Shown here: one piece after another, positions 10,835-19,515 of the stretch
Layout: every line of letters begins with the position of its first letter
Position numbering within the stretch: the stretch's first letter is position 1
Assembly (NCBI RefSeq): GCF_002162375.1
Contig: NZ_CP021425.1
Location: 3,356,766-3,420,765, forward strand
Source: Oleiphilus messinensis
GTDB taxonomy: Bacteria; Pseudomonadota; Gammaproteobacteria; Pseudomonadales; Oleiphilaceae
Direction: 5' to 3'
DNA: 64,000 bases
Notes under the pieces: generated by a model
The model's input: the letters and a program-made list of their open reading frames with translations, nothing else
The model's database searches: none
Told to the model about the DNA's origin: nothing
Translations under genes and position numbers: made by a program

Positions 10835-12124
10835 TCAAAGGTTGTAACCCGTCTCTTCGTGATCATGTATATCCAACCCTCCAACTTCGCCTTCGGCACT
10901 GACTCTCAGGGAAACTAAGAACCCGACAAGCTTCAGTATTAACCAGGAAGCTACTGCGGTATAAACAATCGCCGCGACAATCCCGATCAACTGAACTTTG
11001 ATCTGCCCCCCCATTGAACCCGCAGCTTCACTGAAACCGTAGCCACTAAAAATACCCAGTTCCGTGGATGCGAAGATACCGACCATAAAAGTACCCAGAA
11101 TCCCGCCAACGCCGTGCACCGGGAAAACGTCAAGAGAATCGTCTATTTTCAACGTACGTTTGATAAATTGTGTTGCAAAGAAACACACCGCACCAGCGCA
11201 GATACCGATCACCAAAGCACCCGCCGGACCGACAAAACCTGATGCTGGCGTGATCGTTCCCAAACCTGCCACCATACCTGTTGCTGCGCCCAAAGCACTC
11301 GGCTTGCCAAATTTGACCCACTCAATACCAGACCAAACCAAAACACCAGCCGCTGCAGAAATGTGTGTTACCAGAATCGCCATCGCCGCGTCACCGTTGG
11401 CGCCGAGCGCGCTGCCACCATTAAAGCCGAACCAGCCCACCCAGAGCATGCCCGCTCCGGTTACCGTCATCGTCAAGTTGTGCGGTGGCATTGGAGTTGT
11501 TGGAAATCCTTTACGGGGACCAAGAACCAGGGCTGCGACCAAAGCGGCAACACCCGCTGTAATGTGCACAACAATACCACCGGCGAAATCATAAACACCC
11601 AGCTCAGCGAGCCAGCCGCCACCCCATACCCAATGGGTAATTGGCACGTAAACCACAAATAACCAAATCGCACTGAACAGCAACACAGCAGAAAAGCGCA
11701 TACGCTCAGCAAAACCACCCACAATCAACGCGGGAGTGATCACAGCAAACGTCATTTGGAACATTGCAAAGAGACTCTCAGGGATATCCCCCGCAAGCGT
11801 ATCTTTACCAATACCGGCAAACATGACTTTGCTGAAATCCCCAATAAAAGCATTACCTTCTGTGAAAGCCAGGCTGTAACCCGCTATAAACCAGAGCAGT
11901 GACATAACACCGGCGATGGCAAAACATTGCACCAAAACAGACAGCACATTTTTGGTGCGCACCAGACCACCATAAAACAATGCCAGGCCTGGCAGGGTCA
12001 TAAACAATACTAACGCGGTAGAAGTCAGTATCCATGCGGTATTGGCACCATTTAAACCATCATCAGCCCATACACCCGTGGCGAACAACGCCAAAATTAT
12101 CCCAAAGAGACTTTTTTTAACCAT
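10835..12124 (-). CDS. amtB: Ammonium transporter AmtB
   Basis: The 429-residue protein has an N-terminal signal peptide (MVKKSLFGIILALFATGVWA) followed by eleven predicted membrane helices typical of Amt. Visible family features are NTAWILTSTALVLFMTLPGLALFYGGLVR, the pore-region segments THWVWGGGWL and GGIVVHITAG, and DVFPVHGVGGILG with the second conserved pore His. I chose ATG 12124 because AGGA lies 7 nt upstream and the protein then begins with the signal peptide; the longer reading from 12163 is unlikely. No glnK-type PII gene is adjacent, unlike the usual arrangement. Upstream sequence suggests nitrogen control. Confidence 0.94.
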   Translation of the reverse strand: MVKKSLFGIILALFATGVWADDGLNGANTAWILTSTALVLFMTLPGLALFYGGLVRTKNVLSVLVQCFAIAGVMSLLWFIAGYSLAFTEGNAFIGDFSKVMFAGIGKDTLAGDIPESLFAMFQMTFAVITPALIVGGFAERMRFSAVLLFSAIWLFVVYVPITHWVWGGGWLAELGVYDFAGGIVVHITAGVAALVAALVLGPRKGFPTTPMPPHNLTMTVTGAGMLWVGWFGFNGGSALGANGDAAMAILVTHISAAAGVLVWSGIEWVKFGKPSALGAATGMVAGLGTITPASGFVGPAGALVIGICAGAVCFFATQFIKRTLKIDDSLDVFPVHGVGGILGTFMVGIFASTELGIFSGYGFSEAAGSMGGQIKVQLIGIVAAIVYTAVASWLILKLVGFLVSLRVSAEGEVGGLDIHDHEETGYNL

Positions 12125-12212
12125 TTTACTTTCCTGAGTTTCGAATTTCGGTGATTCGGGCACATACAGGATTACACCCGATCACGCACCATTTTTTACC
12201 ACTTAAGTTCTT

Positions 12213-12232
12213 GATGCACCATTTTGCCCCAT
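12213..12232 (-). promoter_or_regulatory. Candidate sigma-54 promoter of amtB
   Basis: On the minus strand this stretch contains GG, ten bases, GC (GG at 12229-12228, GC at 12217-12216), the invariant spacing of sigma-54 -24/-12 elements, with the -12 sequence GTGCA. It lies about 90 bp upstream of the amtB ATG. The -24 element lacks the full TGGCAC consensus, so confidence is moderate. Confidence 0.45.
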
Positions 12233-12364
12233 CAAAATATCCATTGAAATACGTAAGATAGAAACAAAGAATCACAAAGTACTTTTATTTCAGACAATTA
12301 CGCATAAAAGGGGCATGTCCTAAATTGGTGCTGTAAAAATCGCGGGGATGGTCAAGCAATTATC

Positions 12365-12397
12365 GAACCAATATGGTGCTTATGCCACATATTGGCA
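12365..12397. promoter_or_regulatory. Candidate NtrC-type enhancer sites upstream of amtB
   Basis: GAACCAATATGGTGC (12365-12379) differs by one base in one half from the NtrC palindrome GCACCA-N3-TGGTGC. It is followed by TGCCACATATTGGCA (12383-12397). Further GCACCA or TGGTGC half-sites occur at 12186, 12216, 12326 and 12406. They lie 130-190 bp upstream of the sigma-54-like promoter, a usual enhancer position. Confidence 0.5.
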
Positions 12398-12513
12398 CTT
12401 TCACGCACCACTATTGCACACCAATACAGAGACAAAAATAGTACCAATAAGCGGGTTGTGAGCTTTTTAATACACGACGAGCAAAACATGCTCCGGGGAT
12501 AGGGATATTCACG

Positions 12514-13455
12514 CTATATTTTTGCAGGGAGGTCATCTACTCCACGGGCCTGGAGCTCACGATGTTTTTCAAAATATTGCGTTTTCAAGCTGCTGTAGGC
12601 TTTCTCAGCCTCCAGAATTAACATGAGGTAAAGCCTAATATGGGCTTTCCGTTTTAGATACCTGAACAGTTTTTTGTTTCTGGACTGCAACATTATTGCC
12701 TGGTACTGAGGTTTCGCGAGGGCTGCATTATATTCGCTTAAATCCGTGAATTTCCAGACCAGCCCATCGTTTCCTTCAAGCAGACGAATATGATGTAACG
12801 CCCGAAACTCTAATTTGCGGCGTTCCTGCATCAGCTCACTATACCGGGGAACCGTGAACAATAGATCCCGGACCACATCAACCCAAAGACTCAGCAGAAC
12901 AAATAATGCCCCCAAGGCACTTCCTGCAATCCACGCAGGCAAGTAGCCAAAGGCTCCAAACAAGAATATCGTAAACAAAATAACACAGGATACAATCCAG
13001 GCATCACGCCTACGCCTGGCATACACGATCCCCGCATTGTCAGGGTAATCCGGCATATCGAGCCAATCGTAGTTCGCCATAACAACCCCTTCACAACGCT
13101 TCAGCAGGCTAAGTCGTTCTAATTGCTTGTTTCGCTCTTTGAGTTGCTCAAGGGTATAACTATTGTCTGCTGTATCACGGCGTTCAGGTGATTTTGAATT
13201 CGTGGATTTATCCAAATCCACACCGGTAATCGAATCCGAGTGAGCGGAATCGATCTTATTTTCACTTGGTTCGTTGTTTTTTCGCGAATTTTGGCGATCT
13301 ATATCAATTCCCGCAGCGCCAAAAGCTGTTAGTGTTTTATCTGAGGTGTTTTTCCCGGCCGAAACCGCAGGCAAAGACTGATCGGGAACATGGATTTCAG
13401 TCTGTAACGTGGATGCATTGATCCTGCTTTGTTTTTCCTGTTCCTCTAGTGCCAT
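12514..13455 (-). CDS. Unknown membrane protein with disordered N-terminus
   Basis: I do not recognise this 313-residue protein. Residues 1 to about 105 are Ser/Asn/Asp-rich and probably disordered. A short helical segment (LEQLKERNKQLERLSLLKRCEG) follows, then two close transmembrane helices (WIVSCVILFTIFLFGAF and IAGSALGALFVLLSLWV at about 168-205) and a basic helical C-terminal region of about 100 residues. This suggests a membrane hairpin with both ends in the cytoplasm. I chose ATG 13455; an in-frame TTG at 13467 adds four residues. It is upstream of amtB on the same strand, but the amtB control region between them argues for separate transcription. Confidence 0.75.
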   Translation of the reverse strand: MALEEQEKQSRINASTLQTEIHVPDQSLPAVSAGKNTSDKTLTAFGAAGIDIDRQNSRKNNEPSENKIDSAHSDSITGVDLDKSTNSKSPERRDTADNSYTLEQLKERNKQLERLSLLKRCEGVVMANYDWLDMPDYPDNAGIVYARRRRDAWIVSCVILFTIFLFGAFGYLPAWIAGSALGALFVLLSLWVDVVRDLLFTVPRYSELMQERRKLEFRALHHIRLLEGNDGLVWKFTDLSEYNAALAKPQYQAIMLQSRNKKLFRYLKRKAHIRLYLMLILEAEKAYSSLKTQYFEKHRELQARGVDDLPAKI

Positions 13456-13812
13456 GGAAACTCTCAAAAACGGACTGGAAATTTGACTTCACACCACGAC
13501 TTGAATGCGAAGATCGACCTGACCCCTTGGATCAGACCCTCTTCGAATCCTGGTGCGCATCTATAAACATCATAGACATTTTGCAAGCCTGGAAATCGGA
13601 TATTCACCGACACTTCCGCTTATAACTTACTCAGTTATCGGCCATTTTGGCCAATACTTTACAATTGATTACAACTTGGACGCGTTAAATATTACTACAG
13701 CTAGAAGCAATATACTGCACCGACAATAAGCGGATAAGACTGGCCCCAACGTTATGAGAAGCGTAAGCTAAACCTTATCTCCCGACTAAAAACATAATAA
13801 TGAGGTACAGAG
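13456..13812. other. Intergenic region without a gene
   Basis: These 357 bp separate the divergent membrane-protein and CBS genes and must hold both promoters. I see the inverted repeat GGCCATTTTGGCC at 13640-13652, a possible operator. A TTCGAATCC string near 13545 resembles a tRNA T-loop but no cloverleaf can be built around it. Confidence 0.5.
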
Positions 13813-14232
13813 ATGACATCACCAAAAATACTCGTTCGAGATCATATGAAGTCTGCCGCCTACACCTTCGCACCCACTACATCAGTGGAAGAGGTGGTTA
13901 AGACACTGGTCAAAAACAAGATAATAGGCGCCCCGGTAATCGACGCAGACAAAAAGCTTCTCGGTTTTATCACAGAACAAGATTGCCTGAAGCAAATACT
14001 GAATGATAGCTACTACTGTGAAGACCGGCAGAATGCCGAAGATATAATGCGCAGCAATCCGCTGAGCGTGTCACCAAACGATGACATTATGAAACTGGCT
14101 GAAAATATGACCCAAAAACTCCCCAAGATTTATCCGGTGGTAGAAGAAGGCCGGGTTATTGGTCTGATAACGCGCCACGAGGTGCTAAAAGCGTTAAGCC
14201 TTGCACGCGTTCAAGTGTGCTCAACCAAATAG
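13813..14232 (+). CDS. Tandem CBS-domain protein
   Basis: The 139-residue protein consists of two CBS domains and nothing else: the first runs about 9-67 (VRDHMKSAAYTFAPTTSVEE ... IGAPVIDADKKLLGFITEQD) and the second about 80-135 (AEDIMRSNPLSVSPNDD ... YPVVEEGRVIGLITRHEVLKAL). Such pairs form a Bateman module that binds adenosine nucleotides such as ATP, AMP or SAM and regulates partners. A GAGG lies 8 nt upstream of the ATG. No partner enzyme is adjacent. Confidence 0.92.
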   Translation: MTSPKILVRDHMKSAAYTFAPTTSVEEVVKTLVKNKIIGAPVIDADKKLLGFITEQDCLKQILNDSYYCEDRQNAEDIMRSNPLSVSPNDDIMKLAENMTQKLPKIYPVVEEGRVIGLITRHEVLKALSLARVQVCSTK

Positions 14233-14318
14233 CGCGCCAAAATCGGCCTCAATACTTGCGTCCCGATCAGTTTTTGGATGATACTGGCCCACTGAAATAA
14301 ATGGCTAGGGTAGCTTAA

Positions 14319-14921
14319 ATGTTTACAGGTATCATCCAGGGCCAGGCCACGGTAGACAAAATTACCGTTAAACCTGGCCTCAACACCATCCACTTCACCT
14401 TTCCCCAAGGCGCATTAAATAATGTTCAAACTGGCGCCAGTATCGCAATAAATGGCACATGCCTCACAGTTGTTGACTTTGATGCCAATACTGCAGCATT
14501 CGACGTGATGACAGAATCTTTGCGACTGACGAATCTGAACGAGCTTGCGCCCGGTACCAAAGTGAATTTTGAAAGGGCTGCAAAATTCGGTGATGAAATC
14601 GGAGGGCATCTCCTCTCAGGGCATATACACACGACTGCTACTGTGGTAGAAATCATCGATTCCAAAGAAGAGTTTACAGTTGTATTCAGCATCGATGAAA
14701 CCTGGACCCAGTACATCATGCCCAAAGGTTTTATTTCGATTAACGGTGCCAGCCTGACAGTCGGCGAAACGGTCTCCGAAAACCAGTTCCGGGTACACCT
14801 TATCCCAGAAACACTCAGGATTACGAACTTTAAGGCGCTGACACCCGGTAGCAGGGTTAATATCGAGATAGATCATCAAACCCAGACGATTGTGAATACG
14901 GTAAAACGATTAAAACTGTGA
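14319..14921 (+). CDS. ribE: Riboflavin synthase, alpha chain
   Basis: The enzyme converts two molecules of 6,7-dimethyl-8-ribityllumazine to riboflavin. The 200-residue protein shows the tandem lumazine-binding repeats: it begins MFTGIIQG, has GTCLTVVDF and GGHLLSGHIH in the first barrel, and GASLTVGE and IDHQTQTIVNTVKRL in the second. Length and ending match E. coli RibC. It is not next to ribD, ribBA or ribH here and no FMN riboswitch is visible upstream, so it may be a stand-alone synthase. A lumazine-protein-like role without catalysis is a less likely alternative. Confidence 0.92.
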   Translation: MFTGIIQGQATVDKITVKPGLNTIHFTFPQGALNNVQTGASIAINGTCLTVVDFDANTAAFDVMTESLRLTNLNELAPGTKVNFERAAKFGDEIGGHLLSGHIHTTATVVEIIDSKEEFTVVFSIDETWTQYIMPKGFISINGASLTVGETVSENQFRVHLIPETLRITNFKALTPGSRVNIEIDHQTQTIVNTVKRLKL

Positions 14922-14979
14922 CCACAAATACCTAAGCAAGATTTTCACGAGATAACAAAATAATATAAAGGAGGATAAC

Positions 14980-15633
14980 ATGAAAAAAGTAGCTGTTGTT
15001 CTAGCAGGCTGCGGTGTATATGACGGTTCCGAAATATACGAAACGGTGATTACCCTTCTATCACTGGATAGTCACGAAGCACAATATCAGTGTTTCGCCC
15101 CGGATATTGAGCAGCTCCACGTCATAAACCATAAAACCGGCGAGGTTATGGATGGCGAATCACGGAATGTGCTTATTGAAGCAGCGCGGCTGGCGAGGGG
15201 CGAAATTAAAGACCTGACAGAAGCAAAAGCTGAAGATTTTGACGCTCTTATTTTTCCGGGTGGTTTTGGTGTCGCAAAAAACCTGTGCAATTTTGCAACA
15301 GAAGGCACCAACATGACACTGAATCCTGAAGTCGCCAGGATCGCCACAGAATTCGCAGAAGCAGGAAAGCCCGCAGGCTATATCTGCATCGCTCCAACCA
15401 TGGTTGCCTCTATCTATAATGGCGCACAGTGCACAATTGGCAACAACGCAGAAACCGCAGCCGCCATTGAGAGTATGGGTGCAACCCATGTGGACTGTCC
15501 GGTTGATGATATTGTGATCGATGAAGAAAACAAAGTCATCACCACTCCGGCCTACATGTTAGCGTCGCGAATTTCCGAAGCCGCCGCCGGAATCGAAAAG
15601 CTGGTAAGACAGATTCTGGAAATGGCACAGTAA
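14980..15633 (+). CDS. elbB: ElbB-type DJ-1/PfpI glyoxalase-like protein
   Basis: The 217-residue protein matches ElbB: it starts KKVAVVLAGCGVYDGSEIYE, has FPGGFGVAKNLCNFA, and the nucleophile-elbow region KPAGYICIAPTMVA with a Cys at the DJ-1 position. E. coli ElbB was linked to isoprenoid synthesis and has weak glyoxalase activity; the physiological role is unsettled. A strong AGGAGG lies upstream of the ATG. It follows ribE by 58 bp on the same strand and may be cotranscribed. Confidence 0.93.
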   Translation: MKKVAVVLAGCGVYDGSEIYETVITLLSLDSHEAQYQCFAPDIEQLHVINHKTGEVMDGESRNVLIEAARLARGEIKDLTEAKAEDFDALIFPGGFGVAKNLCNFATEGTNMTLNPEVARIATEFAEAGKPAGYICIAPTMVASIYNGAQCTIGNNAETAAAIESMGATHVDCPVDDIVIDEENKVITTPAYMLASRISEAAAGIEKLVRQILEMAQ

Positions 15634-15740
15634 CGGAATCTAAGCCGCATAAACGACAACTTTTCTAGCCCGCTGAAAAGACCTTTTGCTTTGGTTTCTA
15701 TGTAAATATAAGGTTCCCTCTACAGTTTTTTCAGCGGAGG

Positions 15741-16202
15741 TTATGCGTAACGCACTATTAAAACTTTTGCATCACACTCGATGTGTTCCAACTCTGACTT
15801 AATCAGATCAAGAGACCACATCTCGGAACGATTTCCTGATCCAGCGCCAATTAAGGGAATAGCCACACTTGCGAAGTTGTTCTTCCTGACTTCTTGAATG
15901 ACGCTTCTCACAGAATGCGTCACGGAATATTTTGTAGCAACCCAGAACATATTAATGCCTGCGACATGAATAATCGCTTGGAATGGTAGTGTCCCTGCTG
16001 AGGTCACCCTTGCCTCTCCAAGCGGAATCGGACCATATTTCGCAACCTCTTTAAAAGGCTTTGTCCCACCTTTTTTCTTGATTGCGCCAGATACCCCTTG
16101 CGGCAGCAAGATCCACCATGGGATGATGTTTCGATTCCAGCTATTCACAATCACCTCAACATCCTGATTCAATATGTCACCATGGACTATTTCGTAGTTC
16201 AT
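15741..16202 (-). CDS. Macro-domain protein
   Basis: The 153-residue protein is a single macro domain: YEIVHGDILNQDVEVIVNSWN at the start, GEARVTSAGTLPFQAIIHVAG in the middle and PLIGAGSGNRSEM near the end. Macro domains bind or hydrolyse ADP-ribose adducts or deacetylate O-acetyl-ADP-ribose. The usual NAAN motif is replaced by NSWN and a substrate-loop glycine set appears as PQGVSGAI, so catalytic class is unclear. It is isolated between elbB and an unknown gene. Confidence 0.88.
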   Translation of the reverse strand: MNYEIVHGDILNQDVEVIVNSWNRNIIPWWILLPQGVSGAIKKKGGTKPFKEVAKYGPIPLGEARVTSAGTLPFQAIIHVAGINMFWVATKYSVTHSVRSVIQEVRKNNFASVAIPLIGAGSGNRSEMWSLDLIKSELEHIECDAKVLIVRYA

Positions 16203-16367
16203 CAGCCCTTAATCCAGTTACCTCTATTAATGTTATAACAACACGCAACAAATCCGAGAGTCAACTTTGAAAAAATAGCGTATTAGGCTGAACATTCTAA
16301 TTATTTCTTTTAGTATCGAACCATACTCAATCCACTGTAAAAATCTTAAGAAGTCGAGAAGTATTGA

Positions 16368-16790
16368 ATGATGATACAGGAAACCTTGAAAAACCAGTTA
16401 AATGCACTCCAGGAAATGGGTGGCAAGTTACAGAGCGAAGTTGCTAAAGGCACGGAAATCTTCACAGAGGAAGGTTACCGCATCCTGAGTGAATTAACTG
16501 GAACCAAGATCAGCGCAAGTGAAGATCTGCAAGGTTTGTACGACAAGATAAAGGGCAACAATCCATCGCTGAAGCGTTTGTTGCTGAATCTTGACGTCGC
16601 AACATATGATACTCGCAAAAAGCTTCGCTGGAATGCGGCCATGATGGCCGCTTACGGAAAAAATCAGGCGGAAAAAGCTTACGAGAACGATTTAAAACCG
16701 AAACTTAACAGCTATGTCGATATGGCTGAGACCCAATTTAAAGCGCTTGCCGAGAAAGTAGAGACTCTGAAGCCCAAGGCTGGCCAGTAA
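16368..16790 (+). CDS. Unknown helical protein, phasin-like in composition
   Basis: The 140-residue protein is amphipathic and mostly helical, with no Cys and few aromatic residues. It begins with a Gln/Leu-rich segment (ETLKNQLNALQEMGGKLQSE) and ends ETQFKALAEKVETLKPKAGQ. Composition resembles phasin or apolipoprotein-like surface proteins, but no family motif is recognised and this is only a hint. A terminator follows directly. It may start at the second ATG (16371). Confidence 0.7.
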   Translation: MMIQETLKNQLNALQEMGGKLQSEVAKGTEIFTEEGYRILSELTGTKISASEDLQGLYDKIKGNNPSLKRLLLNLDVATYDTRKKLRWNAAMMAAYGKNQAEKAYENDLKPKLNSYVDMAETQFKALAEKVETLKPKAGQ

Positions 16791-16826
16791 TTACCCCTCA
16801 CTTCCTCTCATAACCGAGTAGGAATT

Positions 16827-16857
16827 TTGTGCCCCCTTCCCCGGGGGCTTTTTTTAT
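16827..16857. terminator. Rho-independent terminator
   Basis: A GC-rich hairpin GCCCCC-TTCC-CCGGGGGC is followed by TTTTTTT on the plus strand, ending transcription of the gene at 16368-16790. Its T-run overlaps the 3' end of msrA on the other strand. Confidence 0.85.
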
Positions 16858-17513
16858 TCCACGTATTCAGGCAGCCCGTTTGCTGCATAACCATGGTTTG
16901 GACAATATCCATTCGTTACCTTTGCAAGGTACTGCTGGTGATATTGCTCTGCATAATAAAGCTGATTAAGTGGCTTGATTTCAGTAGTGATAAACTCCGC
17001 GGACTTTGCGCTTATCAATGCCTGATATCGCTCTTTTGAAGCAAGCGCCAAAGCAAACTGTTCATCTGTCGCAGTGTATATTCCGGAACGATACTGTGTG
17101 CCAACGTCGTTACCTTGGCGCATGCCCGTTGTCGGATTATGGTTATTCCAGAACAAAGCCAGCAATTGGGCAAAGCCAATTATTGCAGGATCGAAAACGA
17201 CCAAAACCACCTCATTATGGCCTGTTAATCCAGTACAAACCTCTTCGTAATTGGGGTTGGGTGTGATCCCGTCTGCATATCCCACGGCCGTGCTAAATAC
17301 GCCATTCTGTGACCAGAACAATTTCTCAGCGCCCCAGAAACACCCCATGCCAAACACCGCCGTTTCCATTCGTTCGGGAAAAGGCGGTATTAACGCATTT
17401 TGCAGTACATAATGATTCCCGTGAATCGGCATGGCGGTATCTCGGCCGGGTAACGCCTGATCAGGCTCTGGCAATGTGGACTTTCGCGCTGCAAAAAGAT
17501 CAAATATCCCCAT
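16854..17513 (-). CDS. msrA: Peptide-methionine (S)-S-oxide reductase
   Basis: MsrA repairs the S form of methionine sulfoxide in proteins. The 219-residue protein has the catalytic motif [13 protein letters not shown] (Cys at about residue 57), [23 protein letters not shown], and [13 protein letters not shown]. An N-terminal extension of about 45 residues (including [17 protein letters not shown]) matches the long form as in E. coli MsrA. It is a single gene; the divergent region to its right carries the LRAT-like gene on the same strand. Confidence 0.96.
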   Translation of the reverse strand: MGIFDLFAARKSTLPEPDQALPGRDTAMPIHGNHYVLQNALIPPFPERMETAVFGMGCFWGAEKLFWSQNGVFSTAVGYADGITPNPNYEEVCTGLTGHNEVVLVVFDPAIIGFAQLLALFWNNHNPTTGMRQGNDVGTQYRSGIYTATDEQFALALASKERYQALISAKSAEFITTEIKPLNQLYYAEQYHQQYLAKVTNGYCPNHGYAANGLPEYVE

Positions 17514-17611
17514 AATTCATCTCACCCCATACGTCATCATCAGGATTTTATGTCTGTAGTAGACGTTAGTTTTTTTTAATTGGTTCATTCGTTTTTATTT
17601 CTGTTCATTTT

Positions 17612-18091
17612 TTACTTCGCTGATGCCCGTGTTGTAATCGCAAAGGATAACAAACCGGAAATTGCCGTGGCCCAATGTTTACCCTTCCCGATTTTGTGAG
17701 TCAGCAACATGGCTGCCGGAACCATAATCGATGTATAACGTACTTGCCGACTCGCGGGTTTTAAGCCAACCACTTCTCTGACAAAGTGCTCACAGTTGTA
17801 GCGGGTCAGCGAATATCGGGTTGACTGGCCAATTAGTTGTTTCGCGCAAGCGAGGATTTCCTGAGCCGGGTATTCAGATCCGATTTTAGACAAAGACGGA
17901 ACTTTACCCACAGTTGCCTCTGCCCAGGTACGTTCGACAGCAGTGCCACTTGCATAGGAATTATCGATAATCATGGGCATCCCATCTTCGCCTGTTCGAT
18001 CGGATACAACCCCGTAATGGGTGAATGTGCTGTATCGCACCCTGATAATATCCCCCGGCGAAAAACACGTTTTCAGGTCTTTTTTCATCAT
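17612..18091 (-). CDS. LRAT-like (H-rev107) NlpC/P60-superfamily protein
   Basis: The 159-residue protein begins PGDIIRVRYSTFTHYGVVSD and contains RYNCEHFVREVVG. His25 in the HYG motif and Cys100 in the NCEHF motif are the catalytic pair expected of LRAT/H-rev107 acyltransferases, a permuted papain-like fold that moves acyl groups from phospholipids. A hydrophobic C-terminal stretch (about 120-152) could tether it to the membrane, as in eukaryotic H-rev107. It is divergent from an XRE regulator 122 bp away that also ends in a hydrophobic helix. The substrate is unknown. Confidence 0.85.
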   Translation of the reverse strand: MMKKDLKTCFSPGDIIRVRYSTFTHYGVVSDRTGEDGMPMIIDNSYASGTAVERTWAEATVGKVPSLSKIGSEYPAQEILACAKQLIGQSTRYSLTRYNCEHFVREVVGLKPASRQVRYTSIMVPAAMLLTHKIGKGKHWATAISGLLSFAITTRASAK

Positions 18092-18213
18092 TGCCTCGTT
18101 CCGTAAGTGCGAACAGTTGGTCAGGATTGAAATTGTAAAGGGTGTACTTTATGATTCACTACACAGTTATGTCTATCAGACATATTCGAAGTTATACAGA
18201 GATAGGATAGCAA

Positions 18214-18600
18214 ATGCAAGCAGGTTCAACCTATGCCGCGATTGTGGGTGCAGTTATAGCGAACAAACGAGAAAGTTTGAAGATGCCTCAAGGTGATTTG
18301 GCCGAACATGTCGGCGTAGGTCAACCCGCATTATCGAGAATCGAGAAGGGTGAAAGTGCTTTAACCATTGATCAATTGGCCCGCGCCGCTCAAAAACTGG
18401 GTACAAGTCCAAGTGCCTTGCTCGCTGAAGCCGATAACACTGCACTCACCATGATAGAGCAAAACCTGCTGGTGTCTTATGAAAAACCCAAACGTTCAGC
18501 AGGAAAAGTATCAACAAAAGGACTACTGCTATTAGGAAGCACAGCGCTGGCCGCATTGATTTACGCTGCTAATCGCAGGGAGCCGAAGAGTCCAGATTAA
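18214..18600 (+). CDS. XRE-family HTH regulator with C-terminal membrane segment
   Basis: The 128-residue protein has an XRE helix-turn-helix at residues about 10-70 (LAEHVGVGQPALSRIEKGE is the recognition region). A basic linker (YEKPKRSAGK) leads to one hydrophobic helix GLLLLGSTALAALIYAA near the end, so it may be a tail-anchored DNA-binding protein. It is divergent from the LRAT-like gene, which it may regulate. Its stop overlaps that of cmoM by 4 bp on the opposite strand. Confidence 0.85.
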   Translation: MQAGSTYAAIVGAVIANKRESLKMPQGDLAEHVGVGQPALSRIEKGESALTIDQLARAAQKLGTSPSALLAEADNTALTMIEQNLLVSYEKPKRSAGKVSTKGLLLLGSTALAALIYAANRREPKSPD

Positions 18601-19400
18601 ACTTTTTTGACTGCAGTAATATGAATGTATCGCGCAAGCGACAAAAATGGCTCGGTCCGACAGAGCAACCACTCCATTTCCTGGATATCTTCCGTTGATC
18701 GCGCTTGTTGTAACTCTCTGGACAAGTAGTCATTGACAACACGAATGCCTGTTTTGGATTCAATCTCGAAGCCCATCTCCCTCACCCACTGATAAACTTG
18801 GTCTGGAATCAATGGATTTAAGGGCGTAAGACTGTTCTTATAACCGGAAAAGTCCCCTGTTTTGACCTTTCTGAAGTTGCCTTTGATAACATTCCTGAAC
18901 ACAACCGAGTGCTGGTTATAAAACATAAGCGAAATAGTTGCACCAGGGCGAATTTTCTCGAGCAACTCTTGCAGCGTATCTTTGGGTTTCGCGAGCCACT
19001 CCAGCACAGCATGGAACAGGACAACGTCGGCTTGCTGGATCATATCCGCAGATAAGTCCTGCACGGAGCCATGAACAAATTCAACAGCACCTGGCGCTTG
19101 CTCTCCTGAAATCAATTCCATTCGAGTTTTGAAATGTTCCCGTGCCAGATCCAACATGTTGGCAGAGATGTCGCTCAATGTAATACGATGCCCCAACGCT
19201 GCAAGCCGGGCGGAAACCTGACCGATTCCGCCACCGGCGTCCAGGATAGATAAACTGCTTTCAGATTCAAGGGCGGGAACAGCGTCCAACAAATCCTGCC
19301 ACAACACATTCAGCCTCAACTCGCCTTTACGGTCCGAGTATATTTTCCGCGCAAATTTTTCAGCGAGATCATCAAAATTTTTATCGTCTTTATGTTTCAT
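18597..19400 (-). CDS. cmoM: tRNA 5-carboxymethoxyuridine methyltransferase
   Basis: CmoM methylates cmo5U34 to mcmo5U34 in tRNA using SAM. The 267-residue protein begins NFDDLAEKFARKIYSDRKGE, has the SAM-binding loop LDAGGGIGQVSARL, then FHAVLEWLAKPKD, LMFYNQHSVVF and RVVNDYLSRE, all matching my memory of E. coli CmoM. It was formerly annotated SmtA. It converges with the XRE gene with a 4-bp overlap. Confidence 0.92.
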   Translation of the reverse strand: MKHKDDKNFDDLAEKFARKIYSDRKGELRLNVLWQDLLDAVPALESESSLSILDAGGGIGQVSARLAALGHRITLSDISANMLDLAREHFKTRMELISGEQAPGAVEFVHGSVQDLSADMIQQADVVLFHAVLEWLAKPKDTLQELLEKIRPGATISLMFYNQHSVVFRNVIKGNFRKVKTGDFSGYKNSLTPLNPLIPDQVYQWVREMGFEIESKTGIRVVNDYLSRELQQARSTEDIQEMEWLLCRTEPFLSLARYIHITAVKKV

Positions 19401-19515
19401 ATAACCGAGTTACGCTACCGCCATCATTTATTCAGGGTTAATGCACATACATCTCATCGCACCACAAAATAGACTATAATTTAACCACCCCACTCTAAAA
19501 CCGGAGGTATATGAA

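Noticed and set aside
11064-11594. 176-codon open frame on the plus strand
   Set aside because: It is the antisense shadow of amtB: Pro/Ala/Thr-rich with no domain, whereas the minus-strand frame is a full ammonium transporter.
10835-12163. Longer AmtB start at 12163
   Set aside because: The ATG at 12124 has a better ribosome site and starts at the signal peptide; the extra 13 residues do not fit.
13531-13560. tRNA-like T-loop sequence TTCGAATCC
   Set aside because: No acceptor, D or anticodon arms can be folded around it.
14233-14318. FMN riboswitch upstream of riboflavin synthase
   Set aside because: Only 86 bp lie between the CBS gene and ribE and no conserved RFN-element sequence is present.
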